Positions 21,689 through 32,491 of a stretch of 64,000 nucleotides of DNA are shown one piece after another (position 1 is the first letter of the stretch; each line of letters begins with the position of its first letter). Under the pieces are notes generated by a model. The model ran no database searches and was not told where the DNA came from. It saw only the letters and a list, made by a program, of their open reading frames with translations. Location: contig NZ_MJGV01000046.1 of NCBI RefSeq assembly GCF_001865015.1, forward strand, positions 679,735-743,734, written 5' to 3'. The DNA comes from Curtobacterium sp. MMLR14_010 (GTDB lineage Bacteria > Actinomycetota > Actinomycetes > Actinomycetales > Microbacteriaceae). The position numbers were made by a program, and so were the translations under genes.

Positions 21689-22918
21689 TCAGTCCTGCGT
21701 GCGGATGATCCCGTTGTCGGGTGCCGACACGTCGTACTCGACGGCCGTGTCCGGCGCGCGGGCGGCGTGGTCCTTCACGAGGGCGTCGAGCAGGGCCGCC
21801 TTCGCCGCTGAAGCGTCGGGGCTCCCCCAGACGACGCGCGAGCCGTCCTTCATGGTGAGCGTCACGTCGTCGGAGGTCGACGCCGCGACGCCGGACACCT
21901 GCGACCGCACGGCCGACGGGAGCGCCAGGACGACCTCGGTCATCGTGCGGAACACCGACGAGCCGAGCTTGGCCGCCCCGACGTTCGCGAGCGGCATCGA
22001 GCCCGGGCGCTTCGCCGACGTCTGCACGACGATGCCCGCCGGGTCGACGAGGTCGTAGGACTTGCCGTTCTTGACGGTCACCACCGGCGTGCGCTCGGTC
22101 ACCGTGACGACCAGCGTGTGCGGCGGCGCTTCCTCGGTCACGTAGCTCTCGATGAGCGGGAAGGCCGCGATGTCGCGCTTGATGGCCGCGGAGTCGAGTC
22201 GGGCCAGTGGTGTGCCGATCTGGTCGGACAGCGCCCGGCGCAGTGCGGCGTCGTCGACCCGGCTCGTGCCCTTGACCTCGATCGTCTGGAGCGCCATCAG
22301 CGGGGAGAAGACGGCGACGAGGATCGAGACGCCGAGCACGACGACGATCCCGCCGGTCGTCACCCAGGCGGCGCGGCGGTGCCGGGAGCGCCGGGTGAAC
22401 CGGCGGACCTCGGCGCGCTCGTGCAGGCGGCGGCGCTTGCGGGCGACCCGCGCCTCGCGTGCCGTCTCGGCAGCGCGGACGCCGGCACCGATGGGCGTGG
22501 TCGCGGTGTCCAGGTGGCCGGGACGGGAGGCGGTGCGCAGGTCGACGACGTCGGTCGCGCCCGGCGCGTGGTCACGGTCGTCGTCGTGGTCCCGGCCGTG
22601 ACGCGCGTCACGGTCGTGGTCATGGTCGTCGTGGCGCGCGTCGAGGTCGTCGTCCGCGTCGAGCACCGTGCCGGTGTCCGTGACGTCGGGCAGGTCCGGC
22701 AGGGCACCCGCCGAGCGGGCGGGGGTGGGCGGGACCGTCTCGTGGTCAGGAGCCGACGGGGCGGGGTCGAGCGGGGCCTCCTGGACGTCCTCGACCCCAC
22801 GACGGCCGGTCAGCCGCCCGAGTCGCGGCACCCGGCGCTCACGTGGTGCGCGGTCGCCCTCCTCGTCGGCGGCGGCGCGCTGCGCCGGTCGCTCGTCGAA
22901 GCCCTCGGGACGCTTCAC
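21689..22918 (-). CDS. ftsQ: Divisome protein FtsQ with Asp/His-rich cytosolic extension
   Basis: Bitopic membrane protein linking early and late divisome parts. At 409 residues it is longer than most (about 250-330). The first ~180 residues are cytosolic and low complexity; residues 87-118 are almost only Asp, His and Arg (22565-22660). One helix follows (about 184-204, [20 protein letters not shown]), then a POTRA domain (about 208-280, [17 protein letters not shown]) and the FtsQ beta domain. The GTG start overlaps the murC stop by 4 bp. The ribosome site is weak, so coupling is likely. Confidence 0.93.
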   Translation of the reverse strand: MKRPEGFDERPAQRAAADEEGDRAPRERRVPRLGRLTGRRGVEDVQEAPLDPAPSAPDHETVPPTPARSAGALPDLPDVTDTGTVLDADDDLDARHDDHDHDRDARHGRDHDDDRDHAPGATDVVDLRTASRPGHLDTATTPIGAGVRAAETAREARVARKRRRLHERAEVRRFTRRSRHRRAAWVTTGGIVVVLGVSILVAVFSPLMALQTIEVKGTSRVDDAALRRALSDQIGTPLARLDSAAIKRDIAAFPLIESYVTEEAPPHTLVVTVTERTPVVTVKNGKSYDLVDPAGIVVQTSAKRPGSMPLANVGAAKLGSSVFRTMTEVVLALPSAVRSQVSGVAASTSDDVTLTMKDGSRVVWGSPDASAAKAALLDALVKDHAARAPDTAVEYDVSAPDNGIIRTQD

Positions 22919-24342
22919 CGGGCGCTGACCCCGTCGGTCCGGTCGCCGAGGGCGGTGAGCACCTGCGGGATGATCCGGTACACGTCGCCGCAGCTCAGCG
23001 TCATGATGATGTCGCCGTCGCGGGCGACCGCGGCTGCGCGTGCGGAGGCCTCGGCCCAGTCGGGCAGGTAGTCGACGTGGCTCTGGTCGTGGAAGCGCTC
23101 CTGCACCAGGGCGCCGGTGACGCCGGGCTCGGGGTCCTCGCGGGCGCCGTAGACGTCGAGGACGACCGTGTGGTCGGCGAGCTGCTCGTAGACCGCGGCG
23201 AAGTCCCCGGCCATCATCCGGGTGCGCGAGTACAGGTGCGGCTGGTGGATCGCGATGATCCGGCCGTCGCCGACGACGTTCCGTGCGGCGCGGAGCGCTG
23301 CGGCGACCTCGGTCGGGTGGTGGGCGTAGTCGTCGTAGACGGACACGCCACGCTCGACGCCGTGCAGCTCGAAGCGACGCTCGGTGCCGCCGAAGGCCTC
23401 GAGGCCGCGGAGGGCGTCGGCCGGGGACACGCCGAGCCCGACGAGCACGGCGAAGGCACCGACGGCGTTGACCGCGTTGTGGCGCCCGGGCACGCGGAGC
23501 GTGAGGTGGTGGGACTCCCCCGCTGCTCGGAAGTCGACCTCGACCCCGGCCGACTCGACGATGCGCTCGATGCGGACGTCGGCGTCGGTGGCCTCGCCGA
23601 AGGTCACGACCTCCGGCGCGTGCTCGAGGGCGCGGACGCCGGCGGTGACCCGCTTGGCGCCGGCGTCGTCGCTCGACACGACGATGCGCTCGCGGGCCTT
23701 CGCGGCGAACTCGACGAAGGCGTCGATGAACGCGTCCTCGCTGCCGTAGTGGTCGAGGTGGTCGGCGTCGACGTTCGTGATGAGCGCCACCGCGACGTCG
23801 TAGAGCAGGAAGGAGCCGTCGGACTCGTCGGCCTCGACCACGAAGAGGTCGCTCGTGCCCGGGGCGGAGCTGGTGCCGAGGGACTGGATGACGCCGCCGT
23901 TGACGAAGCTCGGGTCGAGGCCGAGCTCGACCATGGCGGTGACGAGCATGCCGGTCGACGTGGTCTTGCCGTGGGCACCGGCGACCGCGACCAGGCGGTG
24001 GTCGGCGATGAGGGCGGCGAGGGCCTGGGAGCGGTGCAGCACCGGCAGCCCGCGGCGCTGGGCCTCGAGCAGCTCGGGGTTGTCCGGCCACAGGGCGCTC
24101 GTGACGACGATGGTGTCCGCGGCACCGACGTTGGTGGCGTCGTGGCCGATGTGCACCTCGGCGCCGAGCTCGCGCATGCGACCGGTCGTCGCGGTCTCGC
24201 GGGAGTCGCTGCCCGTGACGCGGTGCCCGGCGGCGAGGAACATCCTGGCGATCCCGCTCATGCCGGAGCCGCCGATGCCGACGAAGTGGACCGTGCCGAG
24301 GTCGTCCGGGATCGGCTGGGTCAGGTCCGGCTTGATGGTCAT
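22915..24342 (-). CDS. murC: UDP-N-acetylmuramate--L-alanine ligase
   Basis: Adds L-Ala to UDP-MurNAc, the first peptide step of peptidoglycan synthesis. The 475-residue cytosolic ligase has the UDP-binding [17 protein letters not shown] (about 18-34), the ATP loop [13 protein letters not shown], and the central HxxHLDHYG-type stretch with [15 protein letters not shown] with GGAGG upstream. It overlaps murG upstream and ftsQ downstream by 4 bp each. A ddl gene is not present in the cluster. Confidence 0.97.
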   Translation of the reverse strand: MTIKPDLTQPIPDDLGTVHFVGIGGSGMSGIARMFLAAGHRVTGSDSRETATTGRMRELGAEVHIGHDATNVGAADTIVVTSALWPDNPELLEAQRRGLPVLHRSQALAALIADHRLVAVAGAHGKTTSTGMLVTAMVELGLDPSFVNGGVIQSLGTSSAPGTSDLFVVEADESDGSFLLYDVAVALITNVDADHLDHYGSEDAFIDAFVEFAAKARERIVVSSDDAGAKRVTAGVRALEHAPEVVTFGEATDADVRIERIVESAGVEVDFRAAGESHHLTLRVPGRHNAVNAVGAFAVLVGLGVSPADALRGLEAFGGTERRFELHGVERGVSVYDDYAHHPTEVAAALRAARNVVGDGRIIAIHQPHLYSRTRMMAGDFAAVYEQLADHTVVLDVYGAREDPEPGVTGALVQERFHDQSHVDYLPDWAEASARAAAVARDGDIIMTLSCGDVYRIIPQVLTALGDRTDGVSAR

Positions 24343-25478
24343 GGTTCCTCCGTGGTGCTGCCGTGCGTCGTGCCGCCCTGGGAGCGGGTGCTGGTGCCCG
24401 TGCCGACCGTCCTGGCGGCGTCGAGGACCAGGTCGGTCATCCGGTCGGCGCCGTCGCGGTGCCCGACGCTGCCGGCGCGCATCGCCATGTCGGCGATCCT
24501 CGCGCGGTCCTGCAGGATCGTCAGGAGCTGGAACGTCACCCAGTCCTGGTCGAACTCCTCGTCGGCCACCAGGACCGCCCCGCCGGCGTCCACGACGTCG
24601 CGGGCGTTGTGCCGCTGTTCGCCGTTGCCGACAGGGTACGGCACCAGGACGCTCGGCAGCCCGACGGCCGCGAGCTCGCAGACCATGCCGGCGCCGGCAC
24701 GCGAGACCACGAAGTCCGAGGCCGCGTACGCCAGGTCCATCCGGTCGCAGTACGGCAAGACGGTGTACCCGTCGAGGTCGCTCGGGCCGATGTCGGACGT
24801 GCCGCCGACGACGTGCAGCACCTGCCAGCCGGCGCCCACGATGGACGCGGCCGAACGGTTCACGGTGCGGTTGATGCTCCTGGCACCGGACGACCCACCG
24901 GTCACGAGCAGCACCGGACGGGCCGGGTCGAGGCCGAACTCGGCGAGGCCCTCCGCGCGGCTGGCACGGCGGTCCAGGTCCTCGACCTCGCGGCGGAGCG
25001 GCATGCCGACCAGGCGGGCGTGCCGCAGGCGGGTGTTCGAGAAGGTGACGCCGACGTGGTGCGTGAGGAACGCGGCGAGCCGGTTCGCCAGGCCCGGCTT
25101 GGCGTTCTGCTCGTGCACGACGATCGGCGTGCCCGTGCGCTTCGCCGCGATGTACGCCGGGGCGGCCGCGTAGCCGCCGACGCCGAGGACGACCTCGACG
25201 TCGTGCTCGCGGATGAGCTGCTCCGTCCGGCGGACCGCACGCCAGAAGGCCCCGGGGAAGCGCAGGGCCGCGGCGTTCGGCTTCCGCGGGAACGGCAGCC
25301 GCGGGATGGTCAGGAGCTCGTAGCCGCGCATCGGCACCAGGCGGGACTCGAGGCCCTCCGCCGTGCCGAGCACGAGGACGCGCGCGTCCGGGGAGCGCTC
25401 GGTCAGCCGGTCGGCGACGGCGAGCAGGGGGTTCACGTGGCCGGCGGTGCCGCCGCCGGCGAAGAGGTAGGTGCTCAC
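24339..25478 (-). CDS. murG: Lipid II synthase MurG (GlcNAc transferase)
   Basis: Transfers GlcNAc from UDP-GlcNAc to lipid I at the inner membrane face. The 379-residue GT-B enzyme begins [20 protein letters not shown] with the GGTAGHV signature, has [15 protein letters not shown] and the donor site [13 protein letters not shown] and [15 protein letters not shown]. The GTG start overlaps the ftsW stop (GTGA), and its stop overlaps the murC ATG. Upstream in-frame sequence belongs to the ftsW region. Confidence 0.97.
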   Translation of the reverse strand: MSTYLFAGGGTAGHVNPLLAVADRLTERSPDARVLVLGTAEGLESRLVPMRGYELLTIPRLPFPRKPNAAALRFPGAFWRAVRRTEQLIREHDVEVVLGVGGYAAAPAYIAAKRTGTPIVVHEQNAKPGLANRLAAFLTHHVGVTFSNTRLRHARLVGMPLRREVEDLDRRASRAEGLAEFGLDPARPVLLVTGGSSGARSINRTVNRSAASIVGAGWQVLHVVGGTSDIGPSDLDGYTVLPYCDRMDLAYAASDFVVSRAGAGMVCELAAVGLPSVLVPYPVGNGEQRHNARDVVDAGGAVLVADEEFDQDWVTFQLLTILQDRARIADMAMRAGSVGHRDGADRMTDLVLDAARTVGTGTSTRSQGGTTHGSTTEEP

Positions 25479-26788
25479 CGCACACTCCCGTTCCTGGTGC
25501 GGACGTCGTGGACGTCGTGGGCGCGGGACAGGGCGTTCTTGCCGGGGATCTCCCGGGCGAAGGACAGCACGACACCGATCGCGACGAGCGTCATGATGAG
25601 CGCCGAACCGCCCGCGGAGATGAGTGGGAGTGGGACGCCGAGCACCGGCAGCAGACCGAGGACCACCGCGATGTTGACGAGGGCCTGCCCGATCACCCAG
25701 GCGAGCACGCCGCCGGTGACGGTCCGGACGAAGGGGTCGTCCGACAGGCGGATGACCTTGATCATGCTGATGGCGAGCACCACGAAGAGCGCCAGCACGA
25801 CGACGCAGCCGATGAGCCCGAGCTCCTCGCCGACGATCGCGAAGATGTAGTCGTTGTCGGCCTCCGGCAGCCAGGACCACTTCGCCTTGGAGTTGCCGAG
25901 CCCGACACCGAACACGCCGCCGGACGCCAGCGCCCACATGCCGTGCACGGGCTGCCAGCAGATGTCCTGCGCCTGGTTCGAGTCGGTGCACCCGGAGAGC
26001 CAGGCGCTGATGCGGACCTGCCGCGAGCTCGACGCCATCGTGACGACGGGCAGCATCACCGCGATCGCCGCGACGCCGACGGCCAGGTGCCGCAGGCGGA
26101 CGCCGCCGACGAACAGGCTGCCGAACACCAGGATCACCATGATCATCGCCGTGCCCTGGTCGCCGCCGAGCAGGACGAGGCCGATCGACACCGCCGTGGC
26201 CAGGCCGACCGGGATGAAGACCTCGCGCCAGTCGTGCAGCTTCTCGCGCTTGCGGAACAGCACCGCGCCGATGCCCAGCACGAGTGCGAGCTTGAGGAAC
26301 TCGGAGGGCTGCGCCGTGATCCCGCCGAAGCCGATCCAGTTGCGGTTGCCCTGCACGTCGATGCCGATCGGGGTGAACACGAGGAGCTGGAGCACCAGGC
26401 CGGCACCGACGATGCGCATCGCCCAGCGACGCCAGAACTCGGCGGGGAACCGGCTGACCACGAGCATGAGCGGCACGCCGATGAGCGCGTAGAGGCCCTG
26501 CTTGGCGAAGGCGCCGAAGAACCCGTGCTTGTAGCGGTACTCCTCGACGCTCGACGACGACAGCACCATCACGACGCCGAAGACGACGAGGAAGAGCGTC
26601 ACGCCGAGGATCGCGTAGAAGCTGCTCGACTCGGCGACGAAGACGTTCCGGACCGCGACGACGGCACCGTTCGCCCGACGTCCGGCAGCGGAGCGGCTCG
26701 AGGCCGTGGCGGCGCCGAGCCGACTGCTCGTGGTGGACGTCGTCCGGCCGCTACGGCCGTTCGCCGGAAGATCCGTCGGTGTCGCCAT
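25475..26788 (-). CDS. ftsW: SEDS peptidoglycan polymerase FtsW
   Basis: Polymerises lipid II at the septum with its partner PBP. The 437-residue protein has a Ser/Thr/Arg-rich cytosolic N terminus of about 50 residues and then about ten transmembrane helices. The catalytic-loop region includes [25 protein letters not shown] (only part needed: QPSEFLKL) and the late [13 protein letters not shown] helix. The ATG at 26788 has GGAGG 8 nt upstream, inside murD, so the genes overlap by 38 bp. FtsW sits between murD and murG as usual. Confidence 0.96.
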   Translation of the reverse strand: MATPTDLPANGRSGRTTSTTSSRLGAATASSRSAAGRRANGAVVAVRNVFVAESSSFYAILGVTLFLVVFGVVMVLSSSSVEEYRYKHGFFGAFAKQGLYALIGVPLMLVVSRFPAEFWRRWAMRIVGAGLVLQLLVFTPIGIDVQGNRNWIGFGGITAQPSEFLKLALVLGIGAVLFRKREKLHDWREVFIPVGLATAVSIGLVLLGGDQGTAMIMVILVFGSLFVGGVRLRHLAVGVAAIAVMLPVVTMASSSRQVRISAWLSGCTDSNQAQDICWQPVHGMWALASGGVFGVGLGNSKAKWSWLPEADNDYIFAIVGEELGLIGCVVVLALFVVLAISMIKVIRLSDDPFVRTVTGGVLAWVIGQALVNIAVVLGLLPVLGVPLPLISAGGSALIMTLVAIGVVLSFAREIPGKNALSRAHDVHDVRTRNGSVR

Positions 26789-28316
26789 CGGCGTCGCCTC
26801 CCAGGTGCTCGTGGACCGCAGCCGCGAAGCGCTCGCCCCGGTCGGCGTACGAGCCGAACTGGTCGAACGACGCGGCAGCCGGGGCGAGGAGGACCGTGTC
26901 GCCCGACCTCGCGATCGACGCGGCATGTCGGACCGCCTCGGGCATGACCTGATCAGTGTCCGTTGCTTCGACCTGCAGGACCGGCACCGTCGGCGCGTGT
27001 CGCGCGAATGCCTCCACGACGGGTCCCCGATCGGCGCCGATGACCACGACGCCACGGGCGGACGGACCGAACTCCTGCACCAGGGCCTCGACGTCGACGC
27101 CCTTGAACAGGCCCCCGACGATCCACACGACCGAGGGGAACGCCGACAACGACGCCGTGGCGGCGTGCGGGTTCGTCGCCTTCGAGTCGTCGACCCAGGC
27201 GATGCCGTCGGCGGTGGCCACGTGCTCGGTCCGGTGGTGGTCGGCACGGAACGCCCGGACGGCACGCTGGATCGCCGAGGGACGGACGGTGCCGGCGCGC
27301 GCCAGGGCCGCGGCGGCGAGCACGTTCATCGTCATGTGCGGGCTCGCGAGCCCGGCGGCCTCGAGGTCCTCGTGCGTGGCGAGCTCGAGCGCGCTGTTCC
27401 GGCGGTCCTCGACGAAGGCCCGGTCGCACAGGACGTCGTCGACGATCCCGACGTCGCCGGCGGCCGGGACACCGGGCGTGAACCCGACGGCCCGGCAGCC
27501 CTCGACGACGTCCGCTTCCTCGACCATGCGGCGGGTCGCCTCGTCGGTGACGTTGTAGACGCAGGCCAGCACGGTGCGCTCGTACACCTTCGCCTTGGCG
27601 GCCCGGTAGGCCTCGGCGGAGCCGTGCCACTCGAGGTGGTCGTCGGCGATGTTGAGGCACACGGAGGCCAGGGGCAGCACCGCACCGTCGCCGCTGTCCG
27701 CCATGTAGTGCAGCTGGTGGCTGGAGAGCTCGACGACCAGGACGTCGAAGCCCTCGGGGTCACGTACGACGTCGAGCACGGGCACGCCGATGTTGCCGCA
27801 GGCCACGGCCCGCAGGCCCTCCTCCTGGTACATCGCGGTGGTCAGCTGCGTCGTCGTGGTCTTGCCGTTCGTGCCGGTGATCGTCACCCACGGGGCGGCG
27901 ACCGGACCGCGCACGACCTTGTCGCGCACACGCCAGGCGAGCTCGACGTCCCCCCAGACGGTGCTGTGCTCGGTGGCCCAGCGGACGGTCGCGTTGTGCG
28001 GCGGCAGTCCGGGCGACACCACGACCAGGTCGGGCGCCTGGCGCTCCAGGTCGGCGGGCACCGTGTCGAGCGGCGTCTGCACGAACCGGGCGCCGATCAC
28101 CGCGAGCAGCTCGACGCTGTCCGCGGGGGCGTCGGTGGACCAGACCGTGACGGTGCTGCCGAGCTCCACGAGTGTGTCGGCGACCGAGAAGCCCGTGGCC
28201 CCCAGGCCGAGCACGGCCACGTCGAGGCCCTTCCAGCCCTCCGACCACCAGCTGTCGAGCCCGTCGAGACGATCAACCAACGCGCGTGATCCATTCCAGG
28301 TAGAAGAGTCCGACAC
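26751..28316 (-). CDS. murD: UDP-N-acetylmuramoyl-L-alanine--D-glutamate ligase
   Basis: Adds D-Glu, second peptide step. The 521-residue ligase has a Rossmann-like N domain ([17 protein letters not shown]), ATP loop [13 protein letters not shown], and the C domain with [10 protein letters not shown] and GGLFKGVD. The end [11 protein letters not shown] overlaps ftsW. The start is uncertain: the GTG at 28316 overlaps mraY by 44 bp and has no ribosome site. A TTG at 28280, giving an N terminus [12 protein letters not shown], lies next to the mraY stop and matches the usual start of relatives better. Confidence 0.93.
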   Translation of the reverse strand: MSDSSTWNGSRALVDRLDGLDSWWSEGWKGLDVAVLGLGATGFSVADTLVELGSTVTVWSTDAPADSVELLAVIGARFVQTPLDTVPADLERQAPDLVVVSPGLPPHNATVRWATEHSTVWGDVELAWRVRDKVVRGPVAAPWVTITGTNGKTTTTQLTTAMYQEEGLRAVACGNIGVPVLDVVRDPEGFDVLVVELSSHQLHYMADSGDGAVLPLASVCLNIADDHLEWHGSAEAYRAAKAKVYERTVLACVYNVTDEATRRMVEEADVVEGCRAVGFTPGVPAAGDVGIVDDVLCDRAFVEDRRNSALELATHEDLEAAGLASPHMTMNVLAAAALARAGTVRPSAIQRAVRAFRADHHRTEHVATADGIAWVDDSKATNPHAATASLSAFPSVVWIVGGLFKGVDVEALVQEFGPSARGVVVIGADRGPVVEAFARHAPTVPVLQVEATDTDQVMPEAVRHAASIARSGDTVLLAPAAASFDQFGSYADRGERFAAAVHEHLGGDADGDTDGSSGERP

Positions 28317-29376
28317 CGGCTGCGACGCAGAGTCCGGCGATGATCCAGAACCGCACGACCACGGTCACCTCGGCCCACCCCTTGAGTTCGAAGTGGTGGT
28401 GCAGTGGGCTCATCCGGAAGATGCGCTTGCCGTGGGTGATCTTGAAGTACGCCCGCTGGAGGATGACCGAGCCGGTGACGATGAAGAACAGGCCCCCGAT
28501 GAGGACGAGCAGCAGCTCCGTGCGGCTGAGGATCGCGAGGCCCGCCAGCGCGCCGCCGAGGCCGAGCGACCCGGTGTCGCCCAGGAAGATCTGCGCCGGC
28601 GACGTGTTGTACCAGAGGAAGCCGATCAGGCCACCGCAGACCGCGGCCGCGACGACCGCGAGGTCGAGCGGGTTCGTCACGGTGTAGCAGGCGTGCTCCG
28701 TGTCCGCGTCGAGGCGGGCACCACCGCAGATCTGGTTCGACTGCCAGAAGCCGATGATCACGTACGACCCGATCGCCAGGATGCTCGACCCGGTCGCGAG
28801 GCCGTCGAGGCCGTCCGCCACGTTGACGCCGTTCGACGTCGACACCGTGAGCAGGACGATCCACGCGAGGAACAGGATCGTGCCGATGAACGTGCCGAGG
28901 GCCATGAAGTCGAGCCACGGGATGTCCCGGATCGCCGAGATCATGGTGGACGCGGGCGGCTTGCCCGTCGAACTCGGGACCACGAGCGCGATCGTCGCGA
29001 AGATGACGCCGACGATGACCTGACCGAGGACCTTCGCCCACCCGCCGAGCCCGAGGCTCCGCTGGCGACGCACCTTGAGGAAGTCGTCGACGAACCCGAC
29101 CAGGCCGAGCCCGACCATCAGGAACAGCACGAGCATGCCCGAGAGCGTGACGGAGTCCGGCCCGACCAGGTGCCCGACGAAGTAGCCGATCACCGTGCCG
29201 AGGATGAGCACGATGCCGCCCATCGTCGCGGTGCCGCGCTTGGTGTGGTGCGACTGCGGACCGTCGTCACGGATGAACTGGCCCCACCCGAGACGGTGGA
29301 ACAGCCGGATGAACAGGGGCGTGAGCAGGAGTGTGAACACCAGCGACACGGCGCCGGCGATCAGGAGGGCGATCAT
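28273..29376 (-). CDS. mraY: Phospho-MurNAc-pentapeptide transferase
   Basis: Makes lipid I from UDP-MurNAc-pentapeptide and undecaprenyl phosphate; ten-helix membrane enzyme. The 367-residue protein shows [18 protein letters not shown] (cytosolic loop, about 39-56), the catalytic Asp pair in [26 protein letters not shown] and the HHHFELKGW loop near the C terminus. The ATG overlaps the murF stop (ATGA). Confidence 0.97.
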   Translation of the reverse strand: MIALLIAGAVSLVFTLLLTPLFIRLFHRLGWGQFIRDDGPQSHHTKRGTATMGGIVLILGTVIGYFVGHLVGPDSVTLSGMLVLFLMVGLGLVGFVDDFLKVRRQRSLGLGGWAKVLGQVIVGVIFATIALVVPSSTGKPPASTMISAIRDIPWLDFMALGTFIGTILFLAWIVLLTVSTSNGVNVADGLDGLATGSSILAIGSYVIIGFWQSNQICGGARLDADTEHACYTVTNPLDLAVVAAAVCGGLIGFLWYNTSPAQIFLGDTGSLGLGGALAGLAILSRTELLLVLIGGLFFIVTGSVILQRAYFKITHGKRIFRMSPLHHHFELKGWAEVTVVVRFWIIAGLCVAAGVGLFYLEWITRVG

Positions 29377-30848
29377 GCGGGGACACCTCCGAGGCGGTCG
29401 CCGAGGAACCGCAGCCCGGCCGACTTCGAGGACTTGACGAGGACGACGTCGCCGGGGCGGACCATCTCCTGCAGGGTCTGGACGGCGTCGTCGACGTCCT
29501 CGATGAACACGGACTCGCCGTCCCACGATCCCTCGAGGGTGGCGGCCTGGTGGATCGCCATCGCGCCGCGGCCGACGACCACGAGCTGGCCGATCCCGAG
29601 CCGGACGACGAGCCGACCGATGGTGTCGTGCTCCTCCACCGAGAACTCGCCGAGCTCGGCCATCTCGCCGAGGACCGCGATGGTGCGCTCCCCCGGTCGG
29701 ACGACCTGCACGAGCGTGCGGAGGGCAGCGGCGGTGGAGTCGGGTGAGGCGTTGTAGGCGTCGTTGATGACGGTGACGCCCTCCGGCCCGCCCTGGAGCA
29801 GCTCCATGCGCCAGCGCTCGGCGCGCGTCATGGACGCGAGCGCGGCGGCGCCGTCGGCGAGCGGGACGCCCCAGCGGTGGGCGACGGCCAGGGCGGCCGT
29901 CGCGTTCATCGCGTGGTGCTCGCCCAGGATGGCGAGGCGGACGTCGACGGTCTCAGGGACCTGCTCCGAGCCTCCAGATCGGCCGGGAGGCGCGGTGAGC
30001 GTGAAGCGCGTGCCGTCACGGTCCGTGGACACACCGGTCAGGCGGTATTCGGCGTCATCGGACGTGCCGAAGCCGACCACCTGGGCGGCCGTGAGGCCGC
30101 GCATCGCCGCGACCCGGTCGTCGTCGACGTTCAGCAGGGCGGTCGCGGAGGCCGGCAGGTCGGTGACCATCTCGGACTTCGCGCGCTGCGTGGCCTCGAT
30201 GCCGCCGAACTCGCCGGCGTGCGCGAGGCCCACCTTGAGGACGACGCCCGTGTCGGGCTCGGCTACGCATACGAGCTTCGCGATGTGGCCGATGCCGCTC
30301 GCGCCCATCTCGACGACGAGGTACCGGGTGTCGTGGGTGATGCGGAGCATCGAGATCGGTGCACCGACGTGGTTGTTGAAGGAGCCCTCCGGCGCGACGG
30401 TCTCACCGTGCTCGGCGAGGATCGTCCGCAGCATGTTCTTCGTGCTGGTCTTGCCGTTCGAGCCGGTGATGCCGACCACGCGCAGCCCGGCGGCACGGCC
30501 GTGCTCGTCGGTCCGGTCGGCGCTGGACGCACGGACGCGGGCGACGACCTCGTGCGCGAGCGCGGCGAGGGCGGCGTAGCCGTCGGCCACGACGACCTGC
30601 GCGGTGGCGCTGCCCTCGGGCAGGTCGGTGGCGCGCTCGGTGACGACCAGGGCGGCACCGGCGTCGGCCGCGGACGGCACGAAGCGGTGGCCGTCGGTCT
30701 CCTCACCGAGGAGCGCGAAGAAGACGCTGCCGGGGCCGACCAGGCGGGAGTCGGTCTCCACGGAGCCGTCGACGATCGTGTCGGCGGCACCGCGGACCAG
30801 CTCGCCGTCGACCGCTGCTGCGATCTCGGCGAGGGACATGGCGATCAT
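29373..30848 (-). CDS. murF: UDP-MurNAc-tripeptide--D-Ala-D-Ala ligase
   Basis: Completes the cytosolic pentapeptide. The 491-residue ligase has the N-terminal uridine-binding domain, ATP loop [25 protein letters not shown], and the C domain with [17 protein letters not shown]. The ATG at 30848 has GGAGGAAA upstream and overlaps the murE stop; an internal ATG at 30839 is possible but has a worse ribosome site. No ddl is nearby to supply D-Ala-D-Ala. Confidence 0.96.
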   Translation of the reverse strand: MIAMSLAEIAAAVDGELVRGAADTIVDGSVETDSRLVGPGSVFFALLGEETDGHRFVPSAADAGAALVVTERATDLPEGSATAQVVVADGYAALAALAHEVVARVRASSADRTDEHGRAAGLRVVGITGSNGKTSTKNMLRTILAEHGETVAPEGSFNNHVGAPISMLRITHDTRYLVVEMGASGIGHIAKLVCVAEPDTGVVLKVGLAHAGEFGGIEATQRAKSEMVTDLPASATALLNVDDDRVAAMRGLTAAQVVGFGTSDDAEYRLTGVSTDRDGTRFTLTAPPGRSGGSEQVPETVDVRLAILGEHHAMNATAALAVAHRWGVPLADGAAALASMTRAERWRMELLQGGPEGVTVINDAYNASPDSTAAALRTLVQVVRPGERTIAVLGEMAELGEFSVEEHDTIGRLVVRLGIGQLVVVGRGAMAIHQAATLEGSWDGESVFIEDVDDAVQTLQEMVRPGDVVLVKSSKSAGLRFLGDRLGGVPA

Positions 30849-32491
30849 CGCGTTTCCTCCACCGGGCCGGCGTTCGGCTCCCAGCCGGCCTCGCGCAGGG
30901 CCGCACGGGCCTCGTCGCGGGCGGAGTACGGCGTCCTGACGCCCTGGATGTCGCGGTAGTCCTGGTGACCGGGGCCGGCCCAGAGGATCGAGTCGCCCTC
31001 GCCGACCAGCGCCACGGCGGCGCGGATCGCAGCCTCTGGCGGACTGACCTCGTGGATCTCGTGGTCCGGGAAGGCCGCGCGGGCGGCCTCGACCAGGGTG
31101 GTGCGGATCGAGGCGGCGTCCTCGAAGCGCGGGTGGTGGTCGGTCACGACGAGGACGTCCGAGCCCTCGGCGGCCACGCGGGCCATGTCGCCGCGCTTGG
31201 TCGTGTCGCGGTCGCCGTCGGCGCCGAAGAGCATGACGACCTTGCCCGGCGTGAACTGCCGGACGGCGGCGAGGGTGTTGAGGAAGGCGTCGGGGCTGTG
31301 CCCGAAGTCCACGTACACGCTCGGGCCGCGGTCGCCGGAGACCCGCTCGGTGCGGCCGGGCAGGTAGCACTCGATTGCGCTGACGGAGCGGCCGTCGGTC
31401 TCGTCGTGGTAGCGACGGTGGCCGGACCCGAGTGCCTGCGCGATGGCGCCGAGCTCGAAGCCGCCCTCGACGAGCATGACGATCGCCAGCGCGGCGTTCG
31501 CGGCCATGTGCCAGCCGATGAGCGGCACGCGGGTGGTGAGCTCGCGGCCCTCGGGTCCGGTGAGGCGGAACTCGGTGTAGGCGGCCTGGGCGTCGGTGAT
31601 GTCGACGTGCCACTCTGCCTCGACGTCGGGGTGCACCGTGATGGTCGTCACCGGGATCCGGGAGTCCTGCACGACGCGGTGGCCCCAGTCGGTGTCGAGC
31701 GAGACGACGCCGCGGCGGCCGTGCTCGGGCTCGAACAGCGGGAGCTTCGCGCGGTAGTACTCCTCCATGTCGGCGTAGTCGTCGAGGTGGTCGTGGCTGA
31801 GGTTCGTGAACGCCACGACGTCGAAGACGATGCCGTCGACCCGGTGGCGGCTGAGGGCCTGCGCGCTCACCTCGACGGCGACCGCGCGCACCTCGCTCTC
31901 GCGCATCCGGGCGAGGAGGGCGTGCATCTCGCTCGCCTCGGGTGTGGTCAGACGGCTCGTCACGCTGAGCGACCCGATGTGGCGCTCGGCCGTCGAGCTC
32001 AGGCCGGTGACCAGGCCGAGCTGCTTGAGGATGCCCTCGAGGATGTAGGACGTGCTGGTCTTGCCGTTCGTCCCGGTGACCGCGAAGAGCTGCGGGAGGT
32101 CGTCGGCCTCGTCCGGGTGGGTCCGGTAGACCCAGGCGGACACGTCGCCGAGCGCCGCGCGGGGGTCGTCGACCACGAGCACGGGCAGTCCGGCCGGCTC
32201 GGCCAGGGCGACACCGTCGGCGTCGGTCAGCACCGCGACGGCACCGCGCTCGGCGGCGTCGGCGGCGAACTGCGCGCCGTGCCGGTTCGCACCGTGCACA
32301 CCGACGAACAGGTCACCCGGCTGTACCTCGGCGGCGCTCAGCGTGACGCCGGTCGTCTCGACGCCGTCGAGCGAGCCGACGACGCGGAGCCCGAAGGCGT
32401 TCGCGAGCTCGGCCACGGCCCTCGGGGTCGGGTGTTCGGGCCGGAGGACCGGGGGGATCCGTGCGGACAAGTGCTCCTTCTTCCTCACCAC
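30845..32491 (-). CDS. murE: MurE ligase with HHPR in place of DNPR
   Basis: Adds the third stem residue to UDP-MurNAc-L-Ala-D-Glu. The 548-residue protein has the N domain (GVHGANRHGAQF), ATP loop FAVTGTNGKTSTSYIL and the carbamylated-lysine region. In enzymes that add meso-diaminopimelate the specificity motif is DNPR; in lysine enzymes it differs. Here the stretch is TDHHPRFED (31118-31144, Asp at residue 451), so both the Asp and the Asn of DNPR are histidine. Microbacteriaceae carry homoserine, diaminobutyrate, ornithine or other residues in B-type walls, so an unusual substrate is plausible. GTG start at 32491 or 32488; the second would give the 4-bp overlap seen elsewhere in the cluster. 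Confidence 0.94.
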   Translation of the reverse strand: MVRKKEHLSARIPPVLRPEHPTPRAVAELANAFGLRVVGSLDGVETTGVTLSAAEVQPGDLFVGVHGANRHGAQFAADAAERGAVAVLTDADGVALAEPAGLPVLVVDDPRAALGDVSAWVYRTHPDEADDLPQLFAVTGTNGKTSTSYILEGILKQLGLVTGLSSTAERHIGSLSVTSRLTTPEASEMHALLARMRESEVRAVAVEVSAQALSRHRVDGIVFDVVAFTNLSHDHLDDYADMEEYYRAKLPLFEPEHGRRGVVSLDTDWGHRVVQDSRIPVTTITVHPDVEAEWHVDITDAQAAYTEFRLTGPEGRELTTRVPLIGWHMAANAALAIVMLVEGGFELGAIAQALGSGHRRYHDETDGRSVSAIECYLPGRTERVSGDRGPSVYVDFGHSPDAFLNTLAAVRQFTPGKVVMLFGADGDRDTTKRGDMARVAAEGSDVLVVTDHHPRFEDAASIRTTLVEAARAAFPDHEIHEVSPPEAAIRAAVALVGEGDSILWAGPGHQDYRDIQGVRTPYSARDEARAALREAGWEPNAGPVEETR

